Part shown: piece after piece, positions 33,270 through 45,240 of the stretch
Position numbering within the stretch: the stretch's first letter is position 1
How the letters are laid out: each line of letters begins with the position of its first letter
Assembly (NCBI GenBank): GCA_016648135.1
Contig: JADDOH010002340.1
Location: 1-64,000, forward strand
Source of the DNA: Agrypnia vestita
Taxonomy: Eukaryota > Arthropoda > Insecta > Trichoptera > Phryganeidae
Length of the DNA: 64,000 nt
Direction of reading: 5' to 3'
Made by a program: the position numbers and the translations under genes
The notes under the pieces: model-generated
Databases searched by the model: none
What the model saw: only the letters and a program-made list of their open reading frames with translations
What the model was told of the DNA's origin: nothing

Positions 33270-34370
33270 TGGGGCTTCTACATAAATTTTTGATATCTGT
33301 AATACCGTTCATAGCAACTAGGCTTGTTCCCAAATAAATTTCTCGATAAATCGCGGAGATAATCTATTGCGCAATAGATTCATTTTAGTGATCTTCACCC
33401 CTTCTGTTATTTAAATCCCCCCATAAAATCCCTATTAAATGCAACCTACTGACATCTATAAAGTATATTTTTACCCGACTGTGCGACGCAAAGGAGGGTA
33501 ATGTTTATCAGCCCACGTATGTATGTATGTTTGTTCCTTTATGACGCTCTAGAAAACGCGTGGGTCGATTTTGATGATTCTTACGTCAATCGATTTGTTT
33601 TAATCTTGCGAGTGTCACTAAGACGAGACATTACTCATAATTCAATATAGCGACAACCAGACGTATATTGTGAAATTAAAAAAAATCGGCGAACTACGTT
33701 AACACTGAATAGGTATTCCCATTATTGAGAAGATTTGAGCCGGTCTAGATTTTAAGTGGGTCCCGACTGTTAATGTTATATTATATAATCAAAATCGAAC
33801 AATCGCATAAAAAAATTTTTTCAATTCGTTGAGCAACTTTGTAGAGTAACATTAAAAAAAAAGATTTTATTATTTATTTATATCTACTTATATTCATTAA
33901 TTACATCTACCTACATGTTTCAGAAAAACCTTTCCTTTGTCAAAACACCCTGACAATTAATTTACTCTGCATTAGCTTTCATATATTTTATTATTTAATG
34001 CTTACACGTCCAATACCTATATGGGTTTTAAACAATTGTATCGATTAGTTCATGGAAGTTCAAAACATTATTAAATTACACATTATTAAAATACGTACAC
34101 ATATAAACCGGTGATTTTATATGTGTGTGAGTGAGCGTAAAGATGCGTCGCGCCATTGCTCTAATAAAGCTATATTATTGGCTGAGTTGAATTATATCAC
34201 AGACAATAAATCAATAATTGTACTCTTGACTAATCGATTTAATCTCGATTTATGACATCCGTGGTCGGCGTTCCACCTTAGAAGCTGGGCGCGGTACAGC
34301 GTTCAGTCCAAGTATGATCTCAGATCAATAGAGTAATACTAATGATGCTGTTATAATTATATATTTTTAT
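33270..34370. other. no gene; possible dispersed-repeat text
   Basis: The block starting CCGACTGTGCGACGCAAAGG (33476) with GTATGTATGTATGTTTGTTCC looks like a terminus of a moderately repetitive element, but no second copy is present in this window. The rest is AT-rich and non-coding. Confidence 0.3.
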
Positions 34371-34440
34371 TTTATTTTTTACGCTTCAACAGGCCAGGAG
34401 GCCCAATTACAGAAGCGAAATACACCACAGAACACCCAGG
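34370..34440 (-). repeat. LINE 3' end fragment
   Basis: TTTTTATTTTATTTTTTACG followed by GGCCAGGAGGCCCAATTACA resembles, in reverse, the A-rich tails and terminal block of the other CR1/Jockey-like fragments (5890, 44190). No coding sequence is retained. Confidence 0.35.
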
Positions 34441-34454
34441 CGTGAGTAAATCAC

Positions 34455-34575
34455 ATACCGCCTCATTTGCTCAGTGGGATAACATTAGTCGCAGGGCGTC
34501 TGAATTCGAATCTTTCAATTCCGTAGAATGTGAAATAATTGTCCATTTCTTTTTGAGACAATTACGTATATATAA
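34455..34575 (+). repeat. tRNA-like SINE fragment
   Basis: CCTCATTTGCTCAGTGGGAT resembles a tRNA D arm with an A box, and GAATTCGAATCTTTCAATTC resembles a B box and T arm. About 30 bp separates them, as in a tRNA head. There is no second copy in this window, so the call is tentative. Confidence 0.4.
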
Positions 34576-35387
34576 ATGCCCTTTAAAAATATGGTAATAC
34601 CAACATTAAGTCTTTCTCAACTAGGCCAAATTTTCTTCACTACCATATTTATTTGAAATTAGATTACCAAAAGGTCGTTTAATGACCCTCATAGATAATG
34701 GTACTAAGACCTTTTAAATTACAGTTTTGAAATGAACAGAAAAGACAAGTACGGAGAATATTGAAAAACAATTTGTGAAGTTGTTGCTGCTCAAAAGCAA
34801 TCGGGTCTTAATTTGTATTGCTTTCTTCTGATGTTTCATGACTTCAACACGTCCTTCAATTTCCAGTCGAAGTGTGCTGGAGGTATAGTAGCCGGCAAAC
34901 ATCTTGAAATTTTACAGCGTAGTGGGGAGAAGTTTGCGCATCTACCTTTCCACCAAAGAGACCCAAATTTTGCCTTCTGCGCATACCCCCACTACGCCAA
35001 AGAATTTCAAGAAGTTTCAACTGTACTTAACTTTGCAGATTGATTCCATCTTGTATGCTTATAGAAATGTTGATCTTCTGAGATAAAACAAGAGTCGGAT
35101 TTTCCTCAACAGGTAGGTATTTTTCGTGACTCACATTGATTGCGAATGTAGTCATCGAGTACCTGGAATGGACTCTTGGTCCCTGTTTTAGTCACGTAAA
35201 TTTTGCGATATTTCCGCATAATATAATGTTAAAAGTATCTTGCGTCTTTTAAAATAAATCTTAGAATGCAAGCACATTTTCTCTTCTAACTTTTGCTCTC
35301 GAAATTTGCATAAAGGACAATACAGAATCATTTTAGAGTTTGCTAGGCCATCCGCTGTCTAGTGTTTTTTATTGATGGTTATACCTT

Positions 35388-35543
35388 TATTTTAACCGGT
35401 TATTTTCAGTACAGTTATTTGGGGTTTGTATCTGATTGTGTCGATGATTGATAATCCGTCGAATTGCAAAAAATCAGTTACCAATCTTCGACGTAATTGG
35501 ACACAAATCTCAAATAACGGTTAGTGTGTAACCGGTTAAAATA
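35388..35543. mobile_element. palindromic MITE with ~65-bp arms
   Basis: The left arm TTATTTTAACCGGTTATTTT and the reverse-complemented right arm TATTTTAACCGGTTACACAC pair, and similarity continues through GTTATTTG and TTTGTNTC to a centre near 35465. A half copy occurs at 20645-20700. No coding sequence is present. The superfamily is unknown. Confidence 0.8.
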
Positions 35544-35544
35544 C

Positions 35545-37570
35545 CGTCACTAGTATTTTTAATGCAGAACACATCTAAACTCGTTTTTTTTGTCGTATAC
35601 GCGTCGTGTCTGTCGCTGTTGCCACTTGGTAGTGGCGCACTCAAGATGTATAAATGTGTTCGCTCTGTATCTGAACTGAAAATAGTGATTAGCCAAATTG
35701 CCAGAAGTAGAAAAACACGAATTAAAAAAAATGTCTTCTGCTGATAGCTTACTTACATGACATTTCTGAGGGTTCATTAACCATCGCATCATTTTTGTGT
35801 CTGTTTTAAAAATCTCTTTTTGTTATTTTCGGTCTTCTACCGCTCGCAAAGCTGCATAGAGTGATGACCATGTTAACTATTTTATTCGTTTCCTCTCTTT
35901 ATTTGTCCTTTCGCTTTTTTGCCTTCACTATTTAATTAAACAGTTATTTACCTACCTCCCTATCTAGGCAGTAACACAGTCTGATGTCCAAGTGCGGGTA
36001 TTTTGTATCACGGTATGGTAAAGGTTAAAAATAGTTGCCGCGAGCGAAATGGACTTCGATTTATCATCTCCTATTTGGAAGCGACAAGTTTCACGTGCGG
36101 ACACAAGTCACGAATGATGGTCGTCACACAGTGTAACTACAAGCGCGTGTTACCAAGATTGTCGGTAGGGATGGCCTAGTTCCCGGCCCAGTTCTTCCGG
36201 CGATGACTAATTCCGCTGGCTCGGTGAGTTCGATTATAGCCACTAAAAAGATGTACGTCATCGCCCGTCCGATAAGTGAGAATTTTCAATACACTTATAA
36301 AATTTATTTATGCGAGTACGCAAGCGGCCTAATGTGCGGGAATGTGCTTTATCAGCATTAAGGGCGTTTATCAGTTGGGAAGGAACTCAGTCATAACATG
36401 TCTTACACAAAAGCCAGACGTGGAGTGACTGACTGCTGGTTGCCTGTTAGTGGTTTCCAAAGTCATCGGTCACACCTTGCTTAGCCGTCGTTACAGAGGC
36501 GAGAGTCTTGGGCTCGTAGTAGCTGGGCTCGAGCGTCCTGGCGAGTATAATTGTTATAGAATGAGACTTCAAATTAGAAAGCTCCGCTAAATTGAGATAT
36601 GTTTTATCCTTTTCAGCTTCGGATGTATTAGTGTTTGATCGCTCTATGCATTTCCGTACCTAAATCTTGTTGGACCTTAATGATCAGGACCAGATGTTAT
36701 TGAACACATCCGCTTTTTCCTACACCTTTACATAGTGCACGCTCTACTAAAATCTTATTTCTACGACTGACGCAATATTACTTGATTTTGGAACATTTCA
36801 ATTTTATCTGCTTGACTATGCTGACCTGTGACCTCGTTGTATGTACGTGGCCGTACAAATCTTTCGGATGAGGAACAAAGTATAAGAAGAAGCAATCCAA
36901 CTACCTGGATCCGGAGGAAAATAAGATGAGAGCGTGCTTCCTTTCATTACCCATTGAAAGATAAATGAAAGAAAGTAAAGAAAGAAAGACCTCTCCATAA
37001 ACATGTACCAAATCCATTTCCCAATAACTTTTCCATTCTACAATCCGTGTTCAAACAAATACCATAAACTATGGATTATGATTCAGTCAGCGGGTTTCAA
37101 ATTCAGAACATTACTGAATTCCGGGTACCTATATTATTTTCCTTTTGTGCAATATCATATTTATTAGTATACTTATATTATATATTTTTAAAGTGAGGCG
37201 GTGACGTCACGCGCTTCTATGATGTTCTTATCGTGATTGCTTTGCATTCTTATTTTCATTGACGATAATGTTTATATGTTTATTAGCATTCTTCGAACAT
37301 TGCGTATTAAACGCCTTGTGTAGGTTTTCATATTACGCGTGATGAGAAAATGCCATTGCACTTTTTTTATTATTTAAATTTTTATTTTTTTATTTATTAG
37401 AGACACTAACAGGATAATAGGTACGTGATACTCTGATAATAAACATTATATTATGCCCATTATCCCAATTACAAGTGTCTTCGGCACGCTCTAGTAACAT
37501 GTATTTTTACTATTATTATTTTTTATTTATTTTATTAATTTTGTTAATATAATATTAATAATATTAAAAT
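35545..37570. other. DNA without a recognised gene
   Basis: Overlapping 60-77 codon frames at 34813-35086 and 35559-35792 show no motif. The block at 36000-36560 is less AT-rich than its surroundings and might be unique or regulatory DNA. TGACGTCA at 37203-37210 is a perfect CRE-like palindrome. No repeat ends were found. Confidence 0.35.
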
Positions 37571-37573
37571 TAA

Positions 37574-40060
37574 TTATATTTTATATGTACATTTATGTGT
37601 ATTGTATATTTTGTGTTTGAATGTAGTGCGATTAGTATTTAATGAATGATTGATTAAATGTATCTGTAGGTTCATGTGATCGTTTAGAAAATGGATGTTG
37701 TGCATGAGTGAGTTTTTGAACGAAGATAAGGTGTCTGCAAGAATATCAGCATCAATGTTAGGGTCAGCACAATATAAATTATATGTGCGACACAACATTG
37801 TGATGGGAGTAAAGTAACCGACATTATTAGTGTGCTGACTTATTCTGAAGAACTCCGGGTTTCTTATACGGGGTTTAACATGCAAATTTATATCAGATAG
37901 AGAGAGAGAATCAATAGCTCCACTGAGAATCTTGTGTAGCACAACAAGATCGGATATTTTCCGTCGGGACTCAAGTTTGTGCATCTTGAAAAAGGCAAGT
38001 CGATCGTCGTAGCTGTGAAGGTTGTTGTGTTGACCAGCTTTGTATGACAAAATACGTAGAAACTTTTTCTGCACTCTCTCGATTCTCGTAACATGTGTTG
38101 TGTAATAAGGTGACCAAATAACTGACGAATATTCCAATATACTTCGTACTAGTGATGTATAGAGAAATTTTAGACTTTGAGGATTTTTAAAGTCTTGAGT
38201 AATTCTGGTGATAAATCCCAACATAGTATATGCCTTGTTTGTGATATTATCAAAGTGAGTTTAGAATCTAGCATGACGCCCAGATCCTTTATTGAAACGA
38301 CTTTAGCGAGTGGAACATCATTCAGTTTATAAAAAAAATCTCTTTTTTGAATATTTTTAGTGAAACTAATACATGAACATTTCTTAGCATTAAGTGACAT
38401 ATTATTTGCTTTACACCAATTTGATAGTTCGTCCAGATCTCTTTGTCGGAGACGACTATCTTCCAGGCTACGAATGGTGGAATAAATTTTTAAATCATCG
38501 GCATATAATAGACACTTATTTCTTAATATATTTGGCAAGTCATTTATGAAGATAAGATAGAAAAAGGGACCAAGGTGAGAACCTTGAGGAACTCCTGATG
38601 TGATAGAAACTGGAGATGAATCATATCCATTTACAGTCACCACTTGAGTTCGATGAGAAATGTAAGATTCTATCCATCTCAATAAGTTGCCGTGGATTCC
38701 TATAGCATGAAGTTTTGTCAAAAGTATACGAAGATTCACCTTGTCAAACGCCTTGCTGAAATCTGTATATATTATTTCCATTTGAGATCTCGAATCAAAC
38801 GATTTGCAAATCTGATTCACAAACTCAAGCAGGTTGGTAGTTGTGGATTTTTTTGGAACAAAGCCGTGTTCATTAATGCAAAATGTCTGACGAAAGTGGG
38901 CGAATATGTATCGATAGCAAATAATCGCGAATATCTTTCCAAAACAAGATAGTTTACTTATAGGTCTATAGTTACTAACGTCACTTTTATTTCCTGTCTT
39001 AAATATTGGTGTAATGTGAGCTACTTTCCATAAGTCGGGGAACTTACCTTCTTTTAAAGATTTGCTAAAAATGATATAGATAGGATCTAGAAGAAGGTGA
39101 GCACAATTTTTTATAAGAAGTGGAGGAATACCATCAGGTCCTGCGCCCTTGGCGGGATCCAATTCTTTCATAATTTTTAATATTTCATTTTTATGCAGTG
39201 GTGTAAAGGAAAGTGAATCGAGAGAGTCGTTAATGAGAGCAAATGAGTGATGTTGAGAAGCATTATCAAAAACTGAAGCGAAAAATTCTAAAAAGATATC
39301 AGAAATTTCTTGACCGCATGTAGCATATTTTTCTCTCAGAAACATTGTTTTAACTAACTAACTAACCATCACGCCGTTTCCCTGCAAGGGTAGGCAGGGA
39401 GGATTGAACGCCACACTCTTCTATCCTGGCACACCACTTTTGCTTCGGCCACATTCATACATCTTCTCATACACGTTCTACGGTTGTTGCGGCTTTTAAC
39501 AGGGCCATCCTCAAATACTTGTAGTACCTGATCGTGCCAGGTCTTTCGCGGACGCCCTCTATTCCTGTTGCCTTCAACATTCGCCTCATATATTTTCTTA
39601 ACCATCCTTTTCCTCGTTCATACGTTCCACATGACCAAACCATCTCAGCACTCCTTTCTTTATTCTATCTACCACACTACAGCCAGCATTGCATTCACTT
39701 CTAATTTGTTCATTCCTCACTTCTATCGACCAAAGATTTTCCACACAAGCGTCTTAGTGACCGCATTTCAACCGCATTCAGTCTACTTTCATTCCTCTTT
39801 TGCCAATTCCAGGCTTCACTTCCATACATAAAGGTTGGCACTAGAACGCCATTATGTACCGCTAGTCTTGCTTCTTTTGACAAATTCTTATTGGCCATAA
39901 ACATTGTTTTAAGGATTGCATTAGTGAATTTCTTGGTTTTAGTGTATTCCCATAATATATTAGTCCCGATATGTAATGATTGCTCTATAGAATTTATATA
40001 TGAGTGATAGCAGGCACGAATACTATTCTTAATGCGAGATCTTAGCATAGAAAAGGCACT
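37574..40060 (-). pseudogene. LINE reverse transcriptase (CR1/Jockey group), interrupted and frameshifted
   Basis: This is the best-preserved coding relic. In minus order: a pre-RT segment (40048-39913, SRIKNSIRACYHSYINSIEQ), an RTE insertion, then an open 391-codon frame (39345-38170). That frame holds the RT blocks KVAHITPIFKTGNKSDVSNY and RPISKLSCFGK, NEHGFVPKKSTTTNLLEF, motif A YTDFSKAFDKVN, motif B SGVPQGSHLGPFFYLIF and motif C LLYADDLKIY, then KDLGVMLDSKLT. Both catalytic regions (the D in motif A and the YADD pair) are intact. A frameshift near 38225-38250 leads into 38224-37574 (LGFITRITQDF, SLVRSILEYSSVIWSPYYTT), a thumb and C-terminus that ends normally. The endonuclease is missing. 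The role would have been target-primed reverse transcription. Confidence 0.92.
39354..39898 (-). mobile_element. RTE-like fragment nested in the LINE, with 14-bp target duplication
   Basis: AAACATTGTTTTAA stands exactly on both sides (39340-39353 and 39899-39912). The insert reads on the minus strand AILKT-flanked text, then NLSKEARLAVHNGVLVPTFM, YGSEAWNWQKRNESRLNAVE and MRSLRRLCGKSLVD. After a frameshift it continues as MVKKIYEANVEGNRNRGRPR and VVCQDRRVWRSILPA, closing with a (TTAG)n tail at 39354-39365. If the insert and one duplication copy are set aside, the host LINE frame continues in phase across the junction. The fragment has the 5' truncation and short repeat tail typical of RTE elements. 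Confidence 0.93.
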
Positions 40061-40264
40061 TGCCTTGCATTGTATTATTTTTAAGAAAATTGAGAATCAA
40101 GACAGAGGAGTCTATCACAAAATTGCACTGAATCACATGAACTATGAACATGATAAAACTCTAATTTATTTACACGTATTTTTTAATTTTAATGGGTTAC
40201 TATTAGCAGTTACAAATGTTTTATTGAAAATAATAATTATATATATATTAAAGAAAACACACTA

Positions 40265-40460
40265 TTCTTATAAAGTTGCAATATGAGAACGAAGTTCTGT
40301 GAATTATTAAAAAAAAATTCATTAATCAATTAGAAAAGACGAATAGTAAAATCAAAATAATGATAAAATATTTTAACTGCTACTGGTATTCGAACCAACG
40401 GACCTCCACTCTATCCGGGGATGGCGCGTTATCCAATTTCGCCGCGGCAGTTTTGTAAGT
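40265..40460 (-). repeat. SINE with family 2 tail but a different tRNA-like head
   Basis: On the minus strand the head reads CTGCCGCGGCGAAATTGGAT, AACGCGCCATCCCCGGATAG and GGTTCGAATACCAGTAGCAG, a different tRNA-like sequence from family 2 (an Arg/Ile-like start). The 3' part TCTAATTGATTAATGAATTT and CACAGAACTTCGTTCTCAT matches the tail at 26815-26860 (AACAAAGTTCTGTGAAAT and AATTAATCAATTAGAAAG in reverse). Two heads therefore share one tail in this window. Confidence 0.65.
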
Positions 40461-41052
40461 TAACGAAATTTTTTTACTGGACTGCAAAATGATGGTTTTG
40501 ATGTCGTTTTTATAAGTGTCTTCACTATATTTTATTCACCACAGTGTCTGGTGTCACAGATTTTAACGTTTACTACGGCAATTGTCATAAGAGCATTGAT
40601 AGGCCAGTGTTTTACAACTATTTTGGGCGCACAAGTTGTAGGTGATGTTCACTGTTCGGCAACCTGATGCGGAAAAACCCCGGATCACACTGGAATTCGA
40701 AGTTACTATCCTGCACCTATCATTAAATTTGTTTGCAAATGATCACACCTGATCAATTGTGATCTCTATTGCGATTATATATACTTCATTTTCGAAAATG
40801 TCCTTTCACATAGGTAATCTCTGCCCATGTTTATCTTCCAGAAGATATTTAATGTATTGCATTAGATGGTTAGGTCCATTTCTTAAAATATCATTTTTAG
40901 AATATCATCTTTTTGAGGATCTTTCTTTCCAATTCTGACGGAAACTCTCTAATTGTACAGCCAAATGGATTTCGAATATTTTTGCGCTTGCGTCAAGATC
41001 CGAAAACCGCTGTGCTGCATTGCTGCATCGCGCATTTTATTCCATTTAAGAA

Positions 41053-41190
41053 AGTCAATCGAATTAGTATGTGTAAGCCGTGCCTACGATGCACATTGTT
41101 TCGCTGTGTTGGTGTTTTCGGGTATAAACACCAACACAACAAAACTGTGTGTCTCAAACGCACGGCTTACACAAATTAATGTGATTGTCT
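41053..41190. repeat. 138-nt imperfect hairpin with 8-nt loop
   Basis: Two perfect segments, TGTGTAAGCCGTGC (41070-41083) with 41160-41173 and TGTGTTGGTGTTT (41105-41117) with 41126-41138, enclose a 21 x 21 imperfectly paired section and an 8-nt loop. Outside, 41053-41069 and 41174-41190 pair at most positions. The single-loop shape fits either a small palindromic MITE or a precursor-type RNA hairpin. Confidence 0.8.
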
Positions 41191-41307
41191 TTTTTAAATT
41201 AAAGAGGTCTACCTGACGTTCATCGTTGCTCTCGGCATGTCTTCAAGTATTTAAGAAGGTGCGTTTTAAATTGTTAGTTATTGAATCCAAATTATAATAA
41301 TTTCGTT

Positions 41308-41386
41308 GCCTGTCCGTCCGCCCGCCCGTCTGTCTGTCTGTCTATCTATCAGTCTGTCAGTCGGTCTATCTGTCTGTCCCCGTAAC
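41308..41386. repeat. degenerate (CTGT)n microsatellite
   Basis: Runs of CTGT, CCGT and CTAT words extend over about 80 bp from CTGTCCGTCCGCCCGCCCGT to TCTGTCTGTCCCC. It is impure and so probably old. Confidence 0.85.
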
Positions 41387-41639
41387 TTCGTGTAACGTTC
41401 CTAAGTTCTTTACAGTAATTTTTTTTCTTCTTTTTTTTTATAATATTTTTATATATATATAAATAAATAAATACTTATTCCTTTACGGGTCACAGCTGGT
41501 TTATAATAATATCGCTGTCAGAATATAGAACCATTAAGAATCGGCAATTTGTTAATGAAAATGCTATCATTATTATATTTGCTTACATCGATGACGGCGA
41601 TCGCACTGTACAACCAATAAAACCCGCATAAAAATGACC

Positions 41640-41890
41640 GCATTGAGTTTGTAGATATTGGCCGCAGATAGGAAGCGGATTGTTTAGCGGCCATAATCCA
41701 ATGTCAGCGCGAGTCATTATCCAAAGTCAGCGCGCGTCATTACCGGCGTCACGTGACCTGGTGGCGCAGGGCGAGCCTCCCCTTCATCCCTACCGTGACC
41801 GACCGCACCCGCGTCCCTGCGGCACCGCGGCCGGCGCGGGCGGGCGGGTGCGCTGTTCGGGGAACGGAATGCCGATTGCATTCTGATTGT
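41640..41890. other. GC- and CpG-rich block
   Basis: This is the most GC-rich segment of the window. TCAGCGCGAGTCATTATCCA is followed by a near-identical second unit (41703-41745), then CACGTGACC. Short frames on both strands (68 and 76 codons) look compositional rather than real. It could be a promoter or island of an unseen gene. Confidence 0.3.
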
Positions 41891-42129
41891 CAACTTATGT
41901 CGCATTTTTCTTTTGGTATATACAGGGCGTCTCATAGCTTGTAGCAAAATATGCCCCAGACTGCGATGAGATAATAATAAAGACTTAATGAAGACAGATT
42001 GGGCCTTTATTACATACGAGACAGGAAATTTTGGCCCGAATACAGAGTGAAAATTACACTTTTAATGCGTACTTTAAGCTTTAAATCATTTAAGTATTTT
42101 CTCTATATTAGGGCCTTTGTATCTGATTT

Positions 42130-44190
42130 ATTTACTTATTTATCAACGTCCTTAGTGGGCTTTTACAGTATATATAAAGTTACAAGAACTATCATTAAAA
42201 AACTTTTAATAAGTGTATATAATCAATGATTATTATAAATGCAAACATTAATAATTACAAATCTTTGTAAAGTATAATAAAAACAACACGCCAGATAAAT
42301 AAGATAAGGAGATAAAATAAACCAAAAAATAATAGATATAAATAAAATGTTTTTATTAAACATGATAAGCGATTTTTCATCGCATAGTATCTTATTTGCG
42401 ATTTTTTATCAGATCGATTAATGGTATGCTTGTAAATCAATTATAAGCATATCCTACATTTTTATTATTTGTATTATTTACGAATCTTATTAGTTTCAAT
42501 CATTATAATGTTAGTGCATGGTGCACACTGCATGCGCTACTTACAAAGATTCACAAATGTTTAAGGCGTAGTAATGTACAAAGTTGGGCAAGGGAATATT
42601 TTTAAGTAAAAGAATATTGCAGTAAAATATTGAAAAGCGATTGAATATGAAATGTATAAGAAAAAATGAGTTAATTCATGAGTTCTGATAGTAACACGGA
42701 AATGGAGAAGGGAGAAAAGGGTGAGGAGTCAGGGTAGAGGTTGAGAAAAAGGAGATGAGATGCTGTGAGTGGTTGGCCGAAGTCGATTTAGCGATGATGA
42801 TTTAACTCCGTTAGTTGAGTAGTGCTAAAATGAAATGGTTGATTGTTACTAGAGTGAAGTGTACACTATCTACAGGATTCTTTTCAATGCGGTAAGGCCA
42901 ATATTGAAGAGCTCAATAAACAGGTCAATATCTACGATTAAAATAAAGATCAGGAATAAAATAGATATAGATAATAAAATAAAATAAATATATGAATAGA
43001 TAAATTTAATGTTTAATTAATGAGCGGACTACGTGATTATTATCTGTTAGATATGCAAAAATCTAACACTACAAGTGATACAGAAAATATATAGATTTTT
43101 CGTACGGGAAATCACTTATAAAATATGATATTTCTCACACTGTACCTATTTTGCTAGTGAAAAATCGCCATCACATGAAAATTCTTGTTTGCCTGTTAAG
43201 TCAGTTTCAAATGTAATGTGTTTGCCGAGTGATTACGAAAAGTATTGCTAATCCTTCGCGTCGTTATTAATTTTAATTAAAGTGTTTTGCTTAACTCGTA
43301 CCATTTCAATTTTATGCTATGCAACAGGCTTTATTTAATTAAATATAAAAATTAAAAGGCCTAAAAAATTTGGTAAACGTAAAATACTTATTTATTATCC
43401 GATTTTCTTGAAATATAAAGTAATAATGAGATGGTTGCACATTTTATTTATATTTATCTCATATGCGGTGGTCTTTGAATAATATTCGATATAGAAAAAA
43501 TTATTTAAAAAAAAAACAAAATATTTTACGTGTCAAGAATATTTAAAAAAAATATATTACAAAGTACATAGTCTGTTTATTTACTGAAATACTTGCAACG
43601 GAACAGAGGGTGTCAACTAATTAAAGGGCGACAGGTTTACAGTATACCTGATATCTTGAACTTTTTACTATCCCGGCCTATACGCATTTTTTAAATATAT
43701 AAATTTAGTATTATATTAAAAGTAAGCTTAACTATGTACATAAATCAACAAATCTTAAAAAAATTTTTTCAAAAAAAGTTCATCGTATTGAAATGCGTCA
43801 GTAACAGTGTAATTAACTATATCCATCGGTGATTTTAAACCACGTGAAAAAATTGACTTAGTTTCAGAACTTTTTTTAGAACTGTATGCCTACTTAGGAG
43901 TGCTATTTTTAAATTTTAGAGCTGAAAGAATAATAGACAACTAGGGTGGTTTTTGCAGAACAACCCTGTTAAAATCATTAGAATTTTTCTGGAACTACTT
44001 AAGCCGATACATCGGAATGTAGAATAATGCAACGTGGGACGAGGAATGTTCTGTGGAAGTTCCCCGATGGAGGAAAAAAATTGCTCGTCGCGTTGTATAC
44101 GAGCTAGGGATAGTTCATTGACGAGGCGATGAGCGTTATTCTGTTAGGTACAATAAGCAATAATTGTAAGATATTTATTTATTTAATATT
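42130..44190. other. AT-rich DNA, no supported gene
   Basis: A LINE-tail-like edge (TTTATTTACTTATTTATCAA at 42129) is the only recognisable item. A purine-rich block at 42690-42770 and AT-rich runs elsewhere show no open frame with a motif. Confidence 0.4.
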
Positions 44191-44300
44191 CACGGAAGAC
44201 AAACAGCACAATAAAGAAGCATAGAAAACATTATTATAATATAGAAGGCCAATTACAGGTCTGCACTTTTAGATATATGTTAATAATGATAAATATGTTA
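44190..44300 (-). repeat. LINE 3' end fragment
   Basis: TTTATTTATTTAATATTCAC then GAAGGCCAATTACAGGTCTG, read in reverse, matches the terminal block and A-rich tail style of the fragments at 5890 and 34370. Confidence 0.35.
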
Positions 44301-44309
44301 TGAAATAAA

Positions 44310-44805
44310 CTTAGGCATGTTAAGAATAATATAACAAGAAATAATAAAAATTTAAACAAAAGAAAAAGAGATTTAATTATTAGCAGCAAAACTTTGGCAT
44401 GTTAAGAATAATACAGCTAGAATGAATAAAAAAATTTAAACAAGAGAAAAAGATACTTAATTAGTAAGCAGAAAAATGTAGGCATGTTAAGAATAATACG
44501 ACAAGAAAGAATAAAAAATTTAAACAAAAGAAAAAGAAACTTAATTATTAGCAGAAAAATTTAGGCATGTTGAGAAAATACAACAAGAAAGAGTAAAACA
44601 ATTTGAACGAGAGGAAAGGAGTTTGCATTAATTAGTATGCAGAGAAATTTAGGCCTGTTAAGAACAACACAACAAGAAAGAATAAAAAAATTAAACAGAA
44701 GAAAAAGAGGCTTCATTAGTAAAACTCAGGCAAGTTAAGAATAATACAACAAGAAAGATTAGGAAATTTTAAACAAAAGAAAAGAGACTTAATTAGTAAA
44801 CCAAA
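44310..44805. repeat. minisatellite, about six units of ~83 bp
   Basis: GGCATGTTAAGAATAAT-like starts recur at 44314, 44396, 44481, 44564, 44652 and 44729, giving spacings of 82, 85, 83, 88 and 77 bp. Each unit continues ACAAGAAAGAATAAAAAATT, AAACAAAAGAAAAAGA and TTAATTAGTA. Units have drifted by substitutions and small indels. The array directly precedes the LINE fragment at 44840. Confidence 0.92.
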
Positions 44806-44839
44806 AAAAATTCTACACTCAAATTTTTCCTTAATTATT

Positions 44840-45240
44840 TTTCTTAGATATACAATGGATTGGATCCTGACGGAGAGAGTGAGATCGATGGTCCAGGCTG
44901 CCGAGATGAGTTTTCTAAGGGGGGTAGCGGGAGTCACACTGATGGACAGAGTGAGATGTGCCGACATAAGGGACACACTCGGCATGGAGCCCCTACTCCT
45001 GCACATAGAAAAATCACAACTGAGGTGGCTTGGACATGTGCTCAGAATGCCAGAGGAACGATTACCAAGAAGAATCCTCTTGGTAACCCCGGAGGGAAGA
45101 CGGCTGGTGAGTCGACCCAGATTGAAAAAAGAATGGGTCTGGACTGGTTGACTCGAGCAGAAGCAGCGCAAGACAGGGGATCATGGAAGCGCCTTGTCGA
45201 GTCTTTGGGCCCCCGACCCTACTAGGACAAGGGGAAGAAG
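44840..45240 (+). pseudogene. LINE reverse transcriptase C-terminal fragment with GAT tail
   Basis: The frame at 44855-45151 reads WILTERVRSMVQAAEMSFLR, GVAGVTLMDRVRCADIRDTL and QLRWLGHVLRMPEERLPRRI, then a GRRLVSRPR-like stretch. After a frameshift a second frame ends WLTRAEAAQDRGSWKRLVES. These are the standard consecutive blocks of an RTE-related LINE C-terminus. A GATGATGATGATGAT tail (45240-45256) fixes the orientation and is the kind of short repeat that ends RTE copies. The palm domain and endonuclease are absent. Confidence 0.85.

Noticed and set aside
41680..41947. Overlapping Arg/Pro-rich frames as proteins
   Set aside because: Frames on both strands are open because of high GC; composition explains them.
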